Shown one piece after another: positions 1 to 8,444 of a stretch of DNA of 24,343 nt. Below the pieces are notes generated by a model. The model did no database searches, was not told where the DNA came from, and saw only the letters and a list, made by a program, of their open reading frames with translations. The stretch covers positions 1 to 24,343 of the forward strand of contig CAMZNS010000034.1 of assembly GCA_947313855.1 (NCBI GenBank), in the 5' to 3' direction. A program made the translations under genes and the position numbers. How positions within the stretch are numbered: position 1 is the stretch's first letter; each line of letters starts with the position of its first letter. This stretch comes from an uncultured Deferribacteraceae bacterium. Lineage in GTDB: Bacteria; Chrysiogenota; Deferribacteres; CAMZNJ01.

Positions 1-22
1 GCACAACCGCAACACCGCACAA

Positions 23-2242
23 CTAGAGTATGCGTATAACGTGCTTAATATTTGTCGTAAGGGATTGGCGAATCTTGTCCTGCGTGGCACGATTTGGGAT
101 ATCCAGTACCATGGAGAGCTTGGATGTGCCCGACTCTTTCATCGGTGTAAGGTTAATGGATATGATGTTCACACCGTTGTCTTTCATTAGGTTGCCGATG
201 GCTCCAACTAGTCCTACGGAGTTGACATTGATTTCAAGATCCATTTTCACTTCGCTATTGTAGTGGGCTTTTTCGTCCCACTCAACACTGATAAACCTAT
301 TTTGATCTTTGGCATTTTTGAGCAGTGTGCAGTCGACTCTGTGAATAATAATCCCCTTCCCTGAGCTAATGTATCCGATAATGCTATCGCCCTGCATCGG
401 CGAGCAGCATTTTGCCATTTTGGTTACCATATGGCTAATTCCTAGCACAGTGAGTGGTGATTTGTTTGTTTTCTTCGATTTTTTCTTTGTTGTCTGCTGA
501 TTGACCACATTATTTTGCAGTACTTCTGCGTCGGCTTTTGCTTCTTCTAGTTTTTTTTCAGCTTCTTTTTGTTTGCCAAGTTCTTTGTTGACTCCGAGGT
601 ATTTGTTCCAAACCTCCCTTGCGGTTAGTTTGCCGTCGCATAGCATGACGTACATTTCGGATAGGTGTCCATACCCTACAGCTTTGAGTAGTTGTTGTTG
701 GTGTGTTTCGTTTTTGTATAGCAGGTTGGGGTTTGTTTTGTTGAGTGCAAACTCCCTTTCGAGCAGTGTACGTCCCGTCTCTATTTTTTTCTCTTTGTGC
801 ACTTTGCTGAGGTAGTTTTTGATTTTGGATTTCGCACGTGAGGTTACGACATGGTTGAGCCATTCTTTTTTCGGTTTTTGGTTATTGCTTGTGAGTAGTA
901 CGATTTTCTGACCGTTTTGCAATTTGGCATGAATGGGTAGAATTCGTCCTTCCACCGTTGCACCTGTGCATTTGTCTCCTACTTCGGTGTGGATTGTGTA
1001 TGCGAAGTCGAGGACGGTGGCACCATCGGGAAGTTCTACCACGTCGCCTTTGGGTGTGAATATGTAGATTTGGTCGGAGAGGTAGTCGGTTTTGAGCATG
1101 TTCATGAAGTCGCTGGATTCGGATGATTCGTGTTGGTCAACGAGTTGCCTTAGTTGGCTGATTTGCATGTCGAAGTTGGATGATTTTTTCTGTTCACCCT
1201 CTTTGTATTGCCAGTGTGCGGCAACACCCTCTTCAGCGATTTTGTGCATTTCGAACGTGCGTATTTGTATCTCTACAACATTCCCTTCGGGTCCGATGAC
1301 AGTGGTGTGCAGGGATTGGTACATATTCGACTTGGGTAGTGCGATGTAGTCTTTGATGCGTGATGGTATGGGGTGCCAGAGGTGGTGAATGATGCCTAAG
1401 GAGCCGTAGCAATCGGCAAGGGAGTCTACAAGGATGCGGACAGCGAAGAGGTCGTACATCTCTGCAACGTCCGTGCCTTTCTTTTTCATTTTGTTGTAGA
1501 TGGAGTAGAAGTGTTTAGGTCGCCCCATGACGTCCCCTTTTATCCCTGCTTCCTCCATGGCGTTTTCTAGTGTGTTGCAGACGAGGGAGATAAAGTTTTC
1601 CCGTTCGGGTCGTTTTAGCTTAACCTGATCTTGAATGCTGTAGTATTCCTCTTTGTGAAGGATGCGGAACGCCATATCCTCCAGCTCCCACTTGACCCAA
1701 GCGATACCAAGACGGTGTGCGAGGGGTGTGTAGATATCCAGCGTTTCCCCTGCAATTCGTTGTTGTTTCTCTTCGGAAAGGTAGTGGAGGGTGTGCATAT
1801 TGTGGAGCCTATCGGCAAGTTTGATGAGTAGCACACGAATATCGCGGGTCATGGAGATGACCATCTTGCGGAACGAGTCTGCCTGCACAGAGGCATTCAC
1901 GCCACCTGCTTGGTAACTAATCTTGCCGATTTTGGTAACACCGTCCACCAAGAATGCGACCGTGGAGCCGAATTCACGTTCAACATCTTCGTACGTTATG
2001 TCGGTGTCTTCAATAATGTCGTGTAGGATGCCGGCAATGATGGTTGCGTCGTCTAGGTTCATGTTGAGCAGGATGATGGCAACGTTGAGGGGGTGGATAA
2101 TGTACTCTTCGCCACTTTTGCGAACCTGACCAGTGTGGTGTTTGCGTGCGAAATCTACTGCGTGTAGGAGCAGTGATTCTTCGTTGGAGACGGGTCGGAG
2201 TATGTCTAATAATTCGTCGTAGTCTGATATGTGTTTTATCAT
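23..2242 (-). CDS. relA/spoT: Bifunctional (p)ppGpp synthetase/hydrolase, Rel/SpoT family
   Basis: This 739-residue protein has the usual length and domain order of long RSH enzymes, which make (p)ppGpp from GTP/GDP and ATP and degrade it during nutrient stress in the cytoplasm. An HD hydrolase domain comes first: H50 closes the region before the HD pair H74-D75 (ILHDIIEDT), and LADRLHN follows. The synthetase domain follows with RPKHFYSIYNKM (about 242) and the RIKDYIALPK..YQSLHTT and EIQIRT..MH..AE.GVAAHW blocks. A TGS domain (IYIFTPKGDVVELPDGAT, about 395-455), the Cys-containing AKCCSPMQGD block and a C-terminal ACT domain (about 665-739) complete it. Both catalytic sites look intact, so a bifunctional enzyme is inferred. 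A Lys/Glu-rich linker lies before the AKCC block. It follows recJ on the same strand after a 131-bp gap and could be co-transcribed. The upstream Shine-Dalgarno is weak. The symbol could be rel, relA or spoT. Confidence 0.96.
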   Translation of the reverse strand: MIKHISDYDELLDILRPVSNEESLLLHAVDFARKHHTGQVRKSGEEYIIHPLNVAIILLNMNLDDATIIAGILHDIIEDTDITYEDVEREFGSTVAFLVDGVTKIGKISYQAGGVNASVQADSFRKMVISMTRDIRVLLIKLADRLHNMHTLHYLSEEKQQRIAGETLDIYTPLAHRLGIAWVKWELEDMAFRILHKEEYYSIQDQVKLKRPERENFISLVCNTLENAMEEAGIKGDVMGRPKHFYSIYNKMKKKGTDVAEMYDLFAVRILVDSLADCYGSLGIIHHLWHPIPSRIKDYIALPKSNMYQSLHTTVIGPEGNVVEIQIRTFEMHKIAEEGVAAHWQYKEGEQKKSSNFDMQISQLRQLVDQHESSESSDFMNMLKTDYLSDQIYIFTPKGDVVELPDGATVLDFAYTIHTEVGDKCTGATVEGRILPIHAKLQNGQKIVLLTSNNQKPKKEWLNHVVTSRAKSKIKNYLSKVHKEKKIETGRTLLEREFALNKTNPNLLYKNETHQQQLLKAVGYGHLSEMYVMLCDGKLTAREVWNKYLGVNKELGKQKEAEKKLEEAKADAEVLQNNVVNQQTTKKKSKKTNKSPLTVLGISHMVTKMAKCCSPMQGDSIIGYISSGKGIIIHRVDCTLLKNAKDQNRFISVEWDEKAHYNSEVKMDLEINVNSVGLVGAIGNLMKDNGVNIISINLTPMKESGTSKLSMVLDIPNRATQDKIRQSLTTNIKHVIRIL

Positions 2243-2311
2243 GTATGCACCGTTGTGTTATATTATTTGTAAAGGGGTTGTTGTTCTGAGCTAAAGGGTG
2301 CACTCAACCAC

Positions 2312-2335
2312 GAATACGAATCGGAATACGAATCG
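2312..2335. repeat. 12-bp tandem duplication in the recJ-rel gap
   Basis: GAATACGAATCG occurs twice head to tail, without mismatch, between the recJ stop and the rel start. No promoter or hairpin is associated with it. It is one of many unrelated short tandem duplications in the gaps of this window. Confidence 0.85.
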
Positions 2336-2373
2336 GAGTTGCCACCTAAATACGTGCAGTCCGTGGGGTACAG

Positions 2374-4188
2374 TTATAGCTTACCCATACTCCCCTCTGC
2401 AATATCCAGTATCTTTAACTGTATCTTACTCGATAGGTAATTTTCACGCAAGGATAGTGTGAAAAGGATGGTGTGTTCTTTCCCCCCAAGGGTGTTGAGA
2501 TCCCAGCTCAGGCAATTGAAAACAACACACTCGAAGGTGTACCCTTGGCACTCGATGTTTATTAAGCAATGTGATCCGCTTGTGCCAAAGGTTCGGATAA
2601 TCGGTGTAAATTGTACTTTATCCATGCAAAAGAGTGGCTCTTTGTTGCCGTAGCCAAAGGGTGCGAGGTGGTCTATCCACTCAACAAGGTTGTTGTCCAA
2701 CTCATGGGGTGCGATACATGAGCCAACGTGCAGTGTTTCCTTTTTGACGGTATTTTCAGCCATCTCTATGATAATTCTGTCCATCTCTGCTTGAAGTCTG
2801 GGGATATTGTCCACAAGTATCTGTATTCCAGCAGCATGTGGATGACCGCCGTAGTCTAGGAGCATGTGTCCGCACTGTTGCATTACCGCTAAAATGTCCA
2901 TGTGGCTAACAGTACGAACAGAGCCTTTGGCATAGTCACCGCGAGAAGTCATGATGATTACGGGCATGTGGTATTTGTCTACAAGGCGGGATGCCACAAT
3001 GCCAACAACTCCTAAGTGCCAGTCAGCAGAGTGCAAGATAAGGCACTCGTGTTTGTTGTGTAGGTCACCCTCTTCGATAATATCAACACACTGTTTAAAC
3101 GCGATACGCTCGATTTGTCGTCGCTCGTGGTTTGTGTTTTCGAGTTTGATTGCAATTGCATTCGCCTCTTTGCTGTCTTGGCACATCAGGAGGTCAACAG
3201 CAATCTGACAGCTACCCAAGCGACCTGCAGCGTTAATGCGTGGTGCGATAAGGAAGCCAACCTTGTAGACGGAGAGGTTTTGTGGTTTGGTGGAGGATGA
3301 GTGTTCGAAAAGGGCATCAAGTCCGGGGTAATGCCCCTCTTTGCAGAGCATTTTCAGCCCCTCCTTGACAATTATTCTGTTTTCGCCGACGAGGGGAACA
3401 AGATCGGCCATGGTTCCAAGGGCAGCGATACCCAACATATCTGCAAGGTGTGGTTTTTCTATGTTGTGTTTGTCGAAGAACCCTTGCTCTACTAGTACAG
3501 ACTTGAGTGCCATGATAATTTTGAACACAATCCCCGAGGCGGAAAGTTCTTTGAAGGGGTAAAGGTCGTCGTCGCGTTTGGGGTTGATAACGGCATACGC
3601 TTCTGGTGGTAGTCCGAGGAAGGTATTGTGGTGATCGGTAACGATAACAGTCATCCCGAGGGAGTGGGCATATTTTATCTCTTCGAGGTTGCCGATGCCA
3701 CAGTCTACTGTGATGAGCAGGGAGACACCTTTGTTGTGGAGGATATCGATGGCGTTCTTGTTGAGTCCGTTGCCTTCGTGAAGCCTGCTGGGGATATAGG
3801 AGCGGTATTTGGCACCAACATGGCGTAAGAATATTAGCATAAGGGAGGTGGATGCTATGCCGTCAACGTCATAGTCGCCGTAGATGCAGATAGACTCGCG
3901 GGAAACGATGGCTTCGTAAATGCGATCAACAGCCAGCTCCATGTCGGTCATCAGGAAGGGGTTAAGGAGGTTTGAGAGGGAGGGCTGCAGGTATTTGGTT
4001 AAGATTTGTGGATCTGATATGCCACGCTTGTAGAGGGTTTCGGCAATAGGTCGTGGGATATCGGTCACACTAAGAATAGGTTCTAAGTGGGAGGCGTCAA
4101 TTAAGGCGTAGCTCCACAGATTGCGGTTGGTTGATTGAACAACATCACGATTTCCAATGCCTTCATGAGTTTCCGTCATAAAAATCAT
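2374..4188 (-). CDS. recJ: Single-stranded-DNA-specific 5'-3' exonuclease RecJ
   Basis: A 604-residue DHH-family phosphoesterase, close to the usual RecJ length. RecJ degrades single-stranded DNA 5' to 3' in recombination (RecF pathway), mismatch repair and base-excision repair. Metal-binding motifs are visible in order: DYDVD at 105-109, VDCG at 161-164, DHH at 185-187, then APRINAAGRLG and, in the DHHA1 domain, GGHPHAAG. The C-terminal part looks like the OB-fold region. The start ATG overlaps the stop of the upstream small membrane-protein gene by one base (TAATG), which suggests translational coupling. A second Met three codons in is an alternative start. No unusual insertions are seen, in contrast to sbcD and mnmE. 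Confidence 0.96.
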   Translation of the reverse strand: MIFMTETHEGIGNRDVVQSTNRNLWSYALIDASHLEPILSVTDIPRPIAETLYKRGISDPQILTKYLQPSLSNLLNPFLMTDMELAVDRIYEAIVSRESICIYGDYDVDGIASTSLMLIFLRHVGAKYRSYIPSRLHEGNGLNKNAIDILHNKGVSLLITVDCGIGNLEEIKYAHSLGMTVIVTDHHNTFLGLPPEAYAVINPKRDDDLYPFKELSASGIVFKIIMALKSVLVEQGFFDKHNIEKPHLADMLGIAALGTMADLVPLVGENRIIVKEGLKMLCKEGHYPGLDALFEHSSSTKPQNLSVYKVGFLIAPRINAAGRLGSCQIAVDLLMCQDSKEANAIAIKLENTNHERRQIERIAFKQCVDIIEEGDLHNKHECLILHSADWHLGVVGIVASRLVDKYHMPVIIMTSRGDYAKGSVRTVSHMDILAVMQQCGHMLLDYGGHPHAAGIQILVDNIPRLQAEMDRIIIEMAENTVKKETLHVGSCIAPHELDNNLVEWIDHLAPFGYGNKEPLFCMDKVQFTPIIRTFGTSGSHCLINIECQGYTFECVVFNCLSWDLNTLGGKEHTILFTLSLRENYLSSKIQLKILDIAEGSMGKL

Positions 4189-4448
4189 TAATAAATAGGT
4201 TCGATATACTTACTTGGTGGAAGAGTAGTAATGTACTGACCGGTAATGCTTTCTATTTCGCTATACGATAGGTTACTATCTTGGCGAATAAGCTCGCCAT
4301 TTTGATCGTAAAGATAAAGATTGTACGTTGATACTTTTAGGGAGGAGTAGAGGTTGAGGGAGAGGTAAACAAGCAGGATGAGTGCTGTGGGATACCAGAA
4401 AAACATGGCTCTACCCTTGAAAAGTAATCGCATCAAGTTAAAATTCAC
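4188..4448 (-). CDS. Small single-pass membrane protein of unknown function
   Basis: An 86-residue protein that I do not recognise. It has a short basic N-terminus (about 14 residues with R7, K11 and R13), one clear membrane segment (about residues 15-34, FFWYPTALILLVYLSLNLY) and a polar tail of about 50 residues, probably periplasmic. A GTG start is chosen because AGGAG lies six bases upstream; the next ATG, five codons in, has no comparable site. Its stop overlaps the recJ start (TAATG), so the two are probably translated together. Size and topology recall divisome proteins such as FtsB/DivIC, but no heptad coiled coil is visible, so that name is not supported. Confidence 0.7.
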   Translation of the reverse strand: MNFNLMRLLFKGRAMFFWYPTALILLVYLSLNLYSSLKVSTYNLYLYDQNGELIRQDSNLSYSEIESITGQYITTLPPSKYIEPIY

Positions 4449-4632
4449 TATTATCTCCTAGCAATAGACGACTGCAACAGTACTGCTACCAAGCCTATTC
4501 ATACCCCTTTTAAATTTTTCTTTCATTTTCACTTTAATATATCGGTATTTTTAAACATAATGATACATGTTGTATTATATAGCAACGAAATATATAAAAG
4601 ATACACTAATAAATTTTGGCAAGTTGATTAGT

Positions 4633-4670
4633 GTGTTGCTCGGTGCGTAACCAGCAACCTGACGCAACAC
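4633..4670. other. Nested inverted repeat (possible hairpin or operator)
   Basis: GTGTTGC (4633-4639) and GCAACAC (4664-4670) form a perfect 7-bp outer dyad. Inside it TTGCT (4636-4640) can alternatively pair with AGCAA (4653-4657), helped by GGT/ACC. The two pairings are mutually exclusive. No T-tract follows, so this is not an intrinsic terminator. A regulatory role is speculative. Confidence 0.35.
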
Positions 4671-4712
4671 CTAACCATACCCCAAATTAAGCTGTTTTTA
4701 TCACAATTTACA

Positions 4713-4741
4713 TTGTACATTAACCATTTTAAATATACAAT
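4713..4741 (+). promoter_or_regulatory. Candidate sigma70-type promoter for hflX-mnmE
   Basis: TTGTAC (4713-4718), 17-bp spacer, TACAAT (4736-4741). The -10 box matches the consensus at five of six positions and the -35 at three. It lies about 100 bp before the hflX start. The region is so AT-rich that chance matches are likely. Confidence 0.35.
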
Positions 4742-4839
4742 ATTTTTGTATGCCTTATTGCAACGCTACTTAAATATTCAACCTAACACACAAAAAATAC
4801 CGCAAACCAATGCAATACCCTAAGGGGGAACAATAATAC

Positions 4840-6561
4840 ATGCTAGAAGGGAATCTCCAAGGGCTCAAACCATCAGAAATTAAAAAACTTGAAGGGTTAG
4901 GCAAAAAAAAACTCGACCCCAATTACATCATACCCATCGAAACAGCCAAACTACTCGCCGAAATCAGCTCCCTAATCAAACGACAAGTCGGACTAATCAT
5001 CAACCGAAAAGGGTTAGTTGTTTTTGTCCTTGTCGGCGACGCTCGTGGACTCGTTATCCCCGTGCTAACCAAATTCAGCTCCTCAACCAAATCCTCACAA
5101 CTACGACTCCGTGGACTACGACTAATTCACACACACCTCACCAAAGAGGGACTAACCCGAGACGACCTCACCGACCTAGCACTACTACGACTCGATGTTA
5201 TTAGCGTCATAAACTTCGATAAACAAGGGGTCCCCACAACTCTCCACACAGCATACATACTACCCTACAAACCAACTACCACAATCGGACAAACCCCAAC
5301 CGGCATTACCGCCAGCGAACACCTACACCACACCATCAAACAAAACCCTTACCAACAAAAAAACGACTTCCTACTTTTCATTCAAGAGATTGAAGAGGAT
5401 CTACTCAAAACACCCGCAACACACAAAACAATAGAAACCAAAACAGTAGCAACCAAAACCGAAACAACAAGCAAAGTTAAAACACTAACCGCTGTACTCA
5501 TCGGAGTCTACAAACACAAAAGCGAAGTTGACACCGCCATGGACGAACTACTACAACTAGCAACATCAGCAGGCATAACAGTAACAAGTATGCACTACCA
5601 AGTACGACCAAAGGTGCACCCATCCTACATCATGGGACCAGGGAAACTTAGCGACGTGGTCATCGAAGCACTACACCAAGGAGCAGAACTACTCATCTTC
5701 GACAACGACCTAACACCAACACAACTCAAAAGTATTGCACAATTCACCGAACTCAAAATTATCGACAGATCACAAACAATACTAGATATATTTGCACAAA
5801 GAGCACAAACCGACGAAGGGAAAGTACGCGTCGAACTCGCACAACTCAAATACATGCTACCACACCTCGTAGGGATGGGAGACGCTCTCTCACGACTCGC
5901 AGGCGGAATCGGAACAAGGGGACCCGGTGAAAGCAAACTCGAAATGGACAGACGACGAGCACAAACACGAATCTCAATACTCACAAAACGACTCAAAATC
6001 ATAGAACGAAGCCGACAAGAGAGTCGTAAAGCACGTATCAACAGCGGAGTGCCCACAGTCTCAATCGTCGGTTACACAAACGCAGGCAAATCCACCCTAC
6101 TCAACGCTCTAACCAACAGCAATATCTACGCCGACCAGAGGGCGTTCGCAACACTCAGCACATACTCACGACGAGTACGATTCCCCGAAGACAAAGAAGT
6201 TATCATCACCGATACCGTAGGATTCATACGAAACATGCCACCAAACCTACTCGGAGCATTCAAATCAACAATCAGTGAAATCGCCGACTCAGACCTCTAC
6301 ATACACCTTGTAGACGGAAGCTCCCCAAACTACTTGCAAGCAATCGAATCCGTCAACACTGTCCTCGATGACCTCGCTCTTGCAGACACAACCACACTAG
6401 TCGTATTCAACAAAATGGATCTCGTGGACGAAGAACAAAGGTGTGCTATCAGCGAAAGCCACCCCGACGCACTCGCAATATCGTCACTCAACAGGCAGAC
6501 ATTCAACACCATGCTGGAACACATCTACTACCACCTCTTCCTCAAACAACAATCGCAATAA
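4840..6561 (+). CDS. hflX: Ribosome-associated GTPase HflX (long form)
   Basis: A 573-residue GTPase of the HflX branch of the Obg-HflX superfamily. HflX binds the 50S subunit and splits or rescues stalled ribosomes under stress. It has the long N-terminal extension (about 190 residues) seen in some proteobacteria, with GLKPSEIKKLEGL near the start and the LRGLRLIHTHLTKEG / DDLTDLALLRLD block. A Lys/Thr-rich linker precedes the core HflX domain (GPGKLSDV, RTQTDEGKVRVELAQL-like, GGIGTRGPGESKLE). G motifs: P-loop GYTNAGKS at 411-418, DTVGF (G3) and NKMD (G4). AAGGGGG lies 11 bases before the ATG, a rather long spacing. mnmE follows after 36 bp, probably in the same operon. Codons end overwhelmingly in A or C. 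Confidence 0.96.
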   Translation: MLEGNLQGLKPSEIKKLEGLGKKKLDPNYIIPIETAKLLAEISSLIKRQVGLIINRKGLVVFVLVGDARGLVIPVLTKFSSSTKSSQLRLRGLRLIHTHLTKEGLTRDDLTDLALLRLDVISVINFDKQGVPTTLHTAYILPYKPTTTIGQTPTGITASEHLHHTIKQNPYQQKNDFLLFIQEIEEDLLKTPATHKTIETKTVATKTETTSKVKTLTAVLIGVYKHKSEVDTAMDELLQLATSAGITVTSMHYQVRPKVHPSYIMGPGKLSDVVIEALHQGAELLIFDNDLTPTQLKSIAQFTELKIIDRSQTILDIFAQRAQTDEGKVRVELAQLKYMLPHLVGMGDALSRLAGGIGTRGPGESKLEMDRRRAQTRISILTKRLKIIERSRQESRKARINSGVPTVSIVGYTNAGKSTLLNALTNSNIYADQRAFATLSTYSRRVRFPEDKEVIITDTVGFIRNMPPNLLGAFKSTISEIADSDLYIHLVDGSSPNYLQAIESVNTVLDDLALADTTTLVVFNKMDLVDEEQRCAISESHPDALAISSLNRQTFNTMLEHIYYHLFLKQQSQ

Positions 6562-6597
6562 CAGAAACTGAACGCGAAACTCCCCAGGAGACGGAAC

Positions 6598-8133
6598 ATG
6601 ACCAACGAAGAAATACCCAGAAACACAACAACAATCGTAGCACCAATGACTCCCATGATGGCGTCCGCTATTATCGGTATCCGAATTAGTGGTACGGAGG
6701 CACTTGAGGCGTTGGCTCTGTTTCAACCACATGGTCGTGGTAATGAGCACGCTCACAAACACGCCCACGAGCACGGCGGGCAACGGGAACACACTCCGCA
6801 ACACACATGGCAACCTGAACCTCGTAAAAGCGTGTACGCACTGTTCCAAAGCTGTGCCAACACCAACAACACCAACAACACCAACGTCCGCGACGACGTT
6901 GTCCTCACATACTACCCCAAACCAAACAGCTACACCGGCGAAGACACCCTCGAAGTATTCTTCCACGGGAACCCCATGGTTGTGCAAACAGCAATCGACG
7001 CACTAATCTCACTACAACTACCATCAGGCAAACGTATGAAAGCAGCCGAAGGGGGCGAATTCACCAAACGAGCGTTCCTCAATGGACGAATAACACTATC
7101 CGAAGCCGAAGCTGTGGACAACTTCATACACGCATCATCCATACCCGCACTGGAAAACTCCTACAACAGGATGCACGGTGCTACACGAAAAGGGGTGGAC
7201 GCAATCATAAACAACGTAATCGAACTTGCCACAATGGTGGAAGCGTTAATCGAATTCCCCGACGACACTGAAGGGGAACAAGACTTCACAACCATCACAA
7301 AACACCTACACAAACTACAACAAACACTCCTAAACCTAGTGAATATATACGACCAAACAAGGTTTATACAAACAGGACTAATCGTCGCCATCGTAGGCAA
7401 ACCCAACGTGGGCAAATCATCACTCATGAACAAAATACTAGGCTACAACCGTGCCATCGTATCCCATCACGCCGGAACAACAAGGGACTTCATCAAAGAA
7501 CAGATACATATTCGCGGCGTGCCAGTATCTTTCATCGACACAGCTGGACTAAGGGGAACGCAAAACAAAATCGAACAGGAAGGGATACAAGCAACCTACC
7601 AACAACTAAAACAATGCCACATTGCAATAGGGATGTTTGACGCGTCGAAACCCATGGACGAATACGACCACAAACTAATCAACATGCTCAAAAAACAGCC
7701 ACACATACTTGTGGGCAACAAAATCGACCTCGCAACACACAGCAACACACAACACAGCAACACACAACACAGCAACACGCAACACAGCAACACAGTAACG
7801 TTTGACGCAACAATAACACTCGCCGACAACACCGAAACAAACTCTGCTCACAAACAGTCGTACCGCCAAGTAATCACACTGCTAGAAAAGTTTCTGCAGG
7901 ATGGTGTGCAAAGCTACCAACAGAATATTATCAGCTCAAGCCGAGAAAGGGACGTATTCCTACGTAGTGCAAAGCTAGTGGCAGACGTGGTGGAGATGGT
8001 GAACGAAGGGGGACTCGACCTGGTTGCGTTCGAGCTACACACCGTGAAAACCGAACTGTCACGCATTACAGGACGAGATTACACCGACGACATCCTCAAC
8101 AACATATTCGCCAACTTCTGCATCGGCAAATAG
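6598..8133 (+). CDS. mnmE: tRNA uridine-5-carboxymethylaminomethyl modification GTPase MnmE
   Basis: A 511-residue MnmE (TrmE), longer than the usual 450-460. With MnmG it modifies U34 of tRNAs that read NNA/NNG codons. The N-terminal folate-binding domain (SYTGEDTLEVFFHGNP at 111 on) is followed by the helical domain, the embedded G domain (GKPNVGKS at 267-274, GTTRDF, DTAGLR, NKID) and the C-terminal CIGK that carries the conserved Cys. The extra length comes from two low-complexity insertions: residues about 45-97, His-rich then Asn/Thr-rich (HAHKHAHEHGG, NTNNTNNTN), and residues about 381-399, the NTQHS repeat between the G4 and G5 elements. AGGAG sits seven bases before the ATG. The reading frame and all catalytic motifs are intact, so the gene should be functional. 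Confidence 0.96.
   Translation: MTNEEIPRNTTTIVAPMTPMMASAIIGIRISGTEALEALALFQPHGRGNEHAHKHAHEHGGQREHTPQHTWQPEPRKSVYALFQSCANTNNTNNTNVRDDVVLTYYPKPNSYTGEDTLEVFFHGNPMVVQTAIDALISLQLPSGKRMKAAEGGEFTKRAFLNGRITLSEAEAVDNFIHASSIPALENSYNRMHGATRKGVDAIINNVIELATMVEALIEFPDDTEGEQDFTTITKHLHKLQQTLLNLVNIYDQTRFIQTGLIVAIVGKPNVGKSSLMNKILGYNRAIVSHHAGTTRDFIKEQIHIRGVPVSFIDTAGLRGTQNKIEQEGIQATYQQLKQCHIAIGMFDASKPMDEYDHKLINMLKKQPHILVGNKIDLATHSNTQHSNTQHSNTQHSNTVTFDATITLADNTETNSAHKQSYRQVITLLEKFLQDGVQSYQQNIISSSRERDVFLRSAKLVADVVEMVNEGGLDLVAFELHTVKTELSRITGRDYTDDILNNIFANFCIGK
6730..6888 (+). repeat. His-rich and Asn/Thr-rich low-complexity insertion in mnmE
   Basis: This segment encodes about 53 residues not expected between the first strands of the MnmE N-terminal domain (after ALALFQP) and the VVLTYYPKPNSYTGED block. 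It alternates His with Ala, Lys or Glu, then ends in a triplicated Asn-Asn-Thr stretch encoded by AACACC units. It keeps the reading frame. Confidence 0.7.
7738..7794 (+). repeat. 15-bp in-frame tandem repeat in mnmE (NTQHS units)
   Basis: Three full 15-bp units starting at 7744, flanked by partial copies, encode (NTQHS). The units differ by a single base. They are inserted in the G domain just after the NKID motif, where a variable loop before the G5 element tolerates length change. Confidence 0.9.
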
Positions 8134-8193
8134 CCCCGAAGGGGGGTGCTTGAAGGGGGTGCTTGAAGGGGGGTGCTTGAAGGGCACAGCCCT
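8134..8193. repeat. G-rich direct repeats after mnmE with small hairpins
   Basis: GGGGTGCTTGAAG occurs three times at a 13-14 bp period immediately after the mnmE stop. It is flanked by CCCC-GAA-GGGG (8134-8144) and AGGGC-ACA-GCCCT (8181-8193). The hairpins could slow polymerase, but no T-tract follows, so an intrinsic terminator is not claimed. Confidence 0.7.
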
Positions 8194-8205
8194 AAACTAA
8201 GGCAC

Positions 8206-8400
8206 CACGATTGCAGATTGCGTAAACGGTAACAACGGCGAAGCTTTGTACACGATTGCAGATTGCGTAAACGGCAACAACGGCGAAGCTTTGTACACGA
8301 TTGCAGATTGCGTAAACGGCAACCACGGCGAAGCTTTGTACACGATTGCAGATTGCGTAAACGGCAACAACGGCGAAGCTTTGTACACGATTGCAGATTG
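8206..8400. repeat. 45-bp minisatellite in the mnmE-glyS gap
   Basis: Four complete 45-bp units begin at 8206, 8251, 8296 and 8341, and a fifth, partial copy ends near 8400. Copies differ at one or two positions. The unit is a multiple of three and open in several frames, so it reads as a repeated 15-residue peptide (IADCVNGNNGEALYT on the plus strand). No start codon with a ribosome site precedes it, and it lies between two convergent genes. I treat it as non-coding tandem DNA. It is not CRISPR, because there are no spacers. Confidence 0.92.
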
Positions 8401-8444
8401 CACCACACGAGGGGCACCACCACGACAACCCCTCCCCCAAAAAA

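Larger units (their letters stand above)
4449..4839. other. AT-rich divergent intergenic region
   Basis: These 391 bp separate the minus-strand recJ cluster from the plus-strand hflX-mnmE pair. The DNA is strongly AT-rich and no coding frame is convincing. It presumably carries promoters for both directions. A candidate hflX promoter (4713-4741) and a nested dyad (4633-4670) are listed separately. Nothing else recognisable is seen. Confidence 0.7.

Noticed and set aside
6484-6987. Minus-strand frame across the hflX-mnmE junction
   Set aside because: It runs antisense over conserved MnmE codons and has no ribosome site or domain.
8181-8193. Intrinsic terminator of mnmE
   Set aside because: The stem is only five pairs and no T-tract follows.
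8206-8400. CRISPR array
   Set aside because: Units abut directly with no unique spacers, and no cas genes are nearby. It is a minisatellite.
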